A program made the translations under genes and the position numbers. DNA of 41,340 nucleotides from an uncultured Acidobacteriota bacterium (GTDB lineage Bacteria; Acidobacteriota; UBA6911; CAINFC01), in NCBI GenBank assembly GCA_903847975.1, contig CAINFC010000083.1, forward strand, positions 1 to 41,340. The letters run 5' to 3'. Below the pieces are notes generated by a model. That model did no database searches. It was not told the origin of the DNA and worked only from the letters and a program-made list of their open reading frames with translations. Shown here piece after piece: positions 41,267-41,340 of the stretch. Position 1 is the stretch's first letter. The number at the start of each line of letters is the position of its first letter.

Positions 41267-41340
41267 TCACCGGTTGTACTCCTGCAGGTATTTCTGAACC
41301 TCCGCAGGCTTGCTTCGCGAATAGAAAGCGTTGGGCACGA
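41267..41340 (-). CDS. C-terminal end of the periplasmic sugar-binding protein (partial)
   Basis: Reading the minus strand from the window edge gives a frame ending VPNAFYSRSKPAEVQKYLQEYNR and a stop, ten bases before the ATPase start. The position and strand, directly upstream of RbsA-like and RbsC-like genes, fit the substrate-binding lipoprotein or periplasmic protein of a CUT2 sugar importer. Only 24 residues are visible, so the assignment rests on context. Confidence 0.6.
   Translation of the reverse strand, partial: VPNAFYSRSKPAEVQKYLQEYNR

Overview
The window looks like chromosomal DNA of a GC-rich environmental bacterium, most likely an Acidobacteriota member of the Solibacter/Bryobacter type. 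The main evidence is a 1236-residue Oar-like TonB-dependent receptor with an N-terminal carboxypeptidase-regulatory domain. Secreted beta-propellers (SBBP, PQQ-like, PD40, BNR), a secreted GH29 enzyme and a sugar ABC importer beside a UroD-like protein fit the same habit. The phylum is inferred from family distribution, not from a marker gene.

Layout. Positions 1-4041 (+) hold an ABC exporter with a near-perfect sigma70 promoter, a nitroreductase, a secreted alpha-L-fucosidase and a 55-residue membrane protein. Positions 4130-13384 hold a seven-bladed SBBP propeller (-), a queuosine-salvage glycosylase (-), a small membrane protein (+), a TPR protein (+) and the TonB receptor (-). Positions 13586-16248 (-) hold a translationally coupled pair: a STELLO-family protein and a second GT-A-like protein. 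Positions 16569-17965 are a junkyard: two palindrome-rich repeat blocks, a truncated duplicate of a BNR gene, a mobile-looking repeat and a wrecked paralogue of the GT-A-like gene.

Positions 18125-29706 (-) are the centrepiece. A tightly overlapping nine-gene operon encodes a surface protein with two FGE-like domains, a radical SAM/SPASM enzyme, a 121-residue peptide with 15 cysteines in C-x-C repeats and a tail of five Tyr-Tyr pairs, a PqqD-like protein behind a Tat signal, a B12-type radical SAM protein, a second PqqD-like protein, and three more radical SAM proteins (one B12-type). This has the logic of a RiPP pathway: a precursor, recognition elements and five radical SAM enzymes. I do not recognise it as a described class.

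Positions 29792-41340 (-) are carbohydrate-related: a BNR protein, an iron-sulfur aldo/keto reductase, a very large PQQ-propeller protein, a PD40 protein, a UroD-like protein, and a ribose-type ABC permease and double ATPase preceded by the tail of the sugar-binding protein.

Two genome-wide habits show up. One is several promoters whose -10 box lies only 6-12 bases before the start codon, which suggests leaderless mRNAs. The other is a roughly 135-bp dispersed repeat (four copies) that has entered genes: one copy supplies the start of the SBBP gene and another has replaced the 3' end of the GT-A-like gene.
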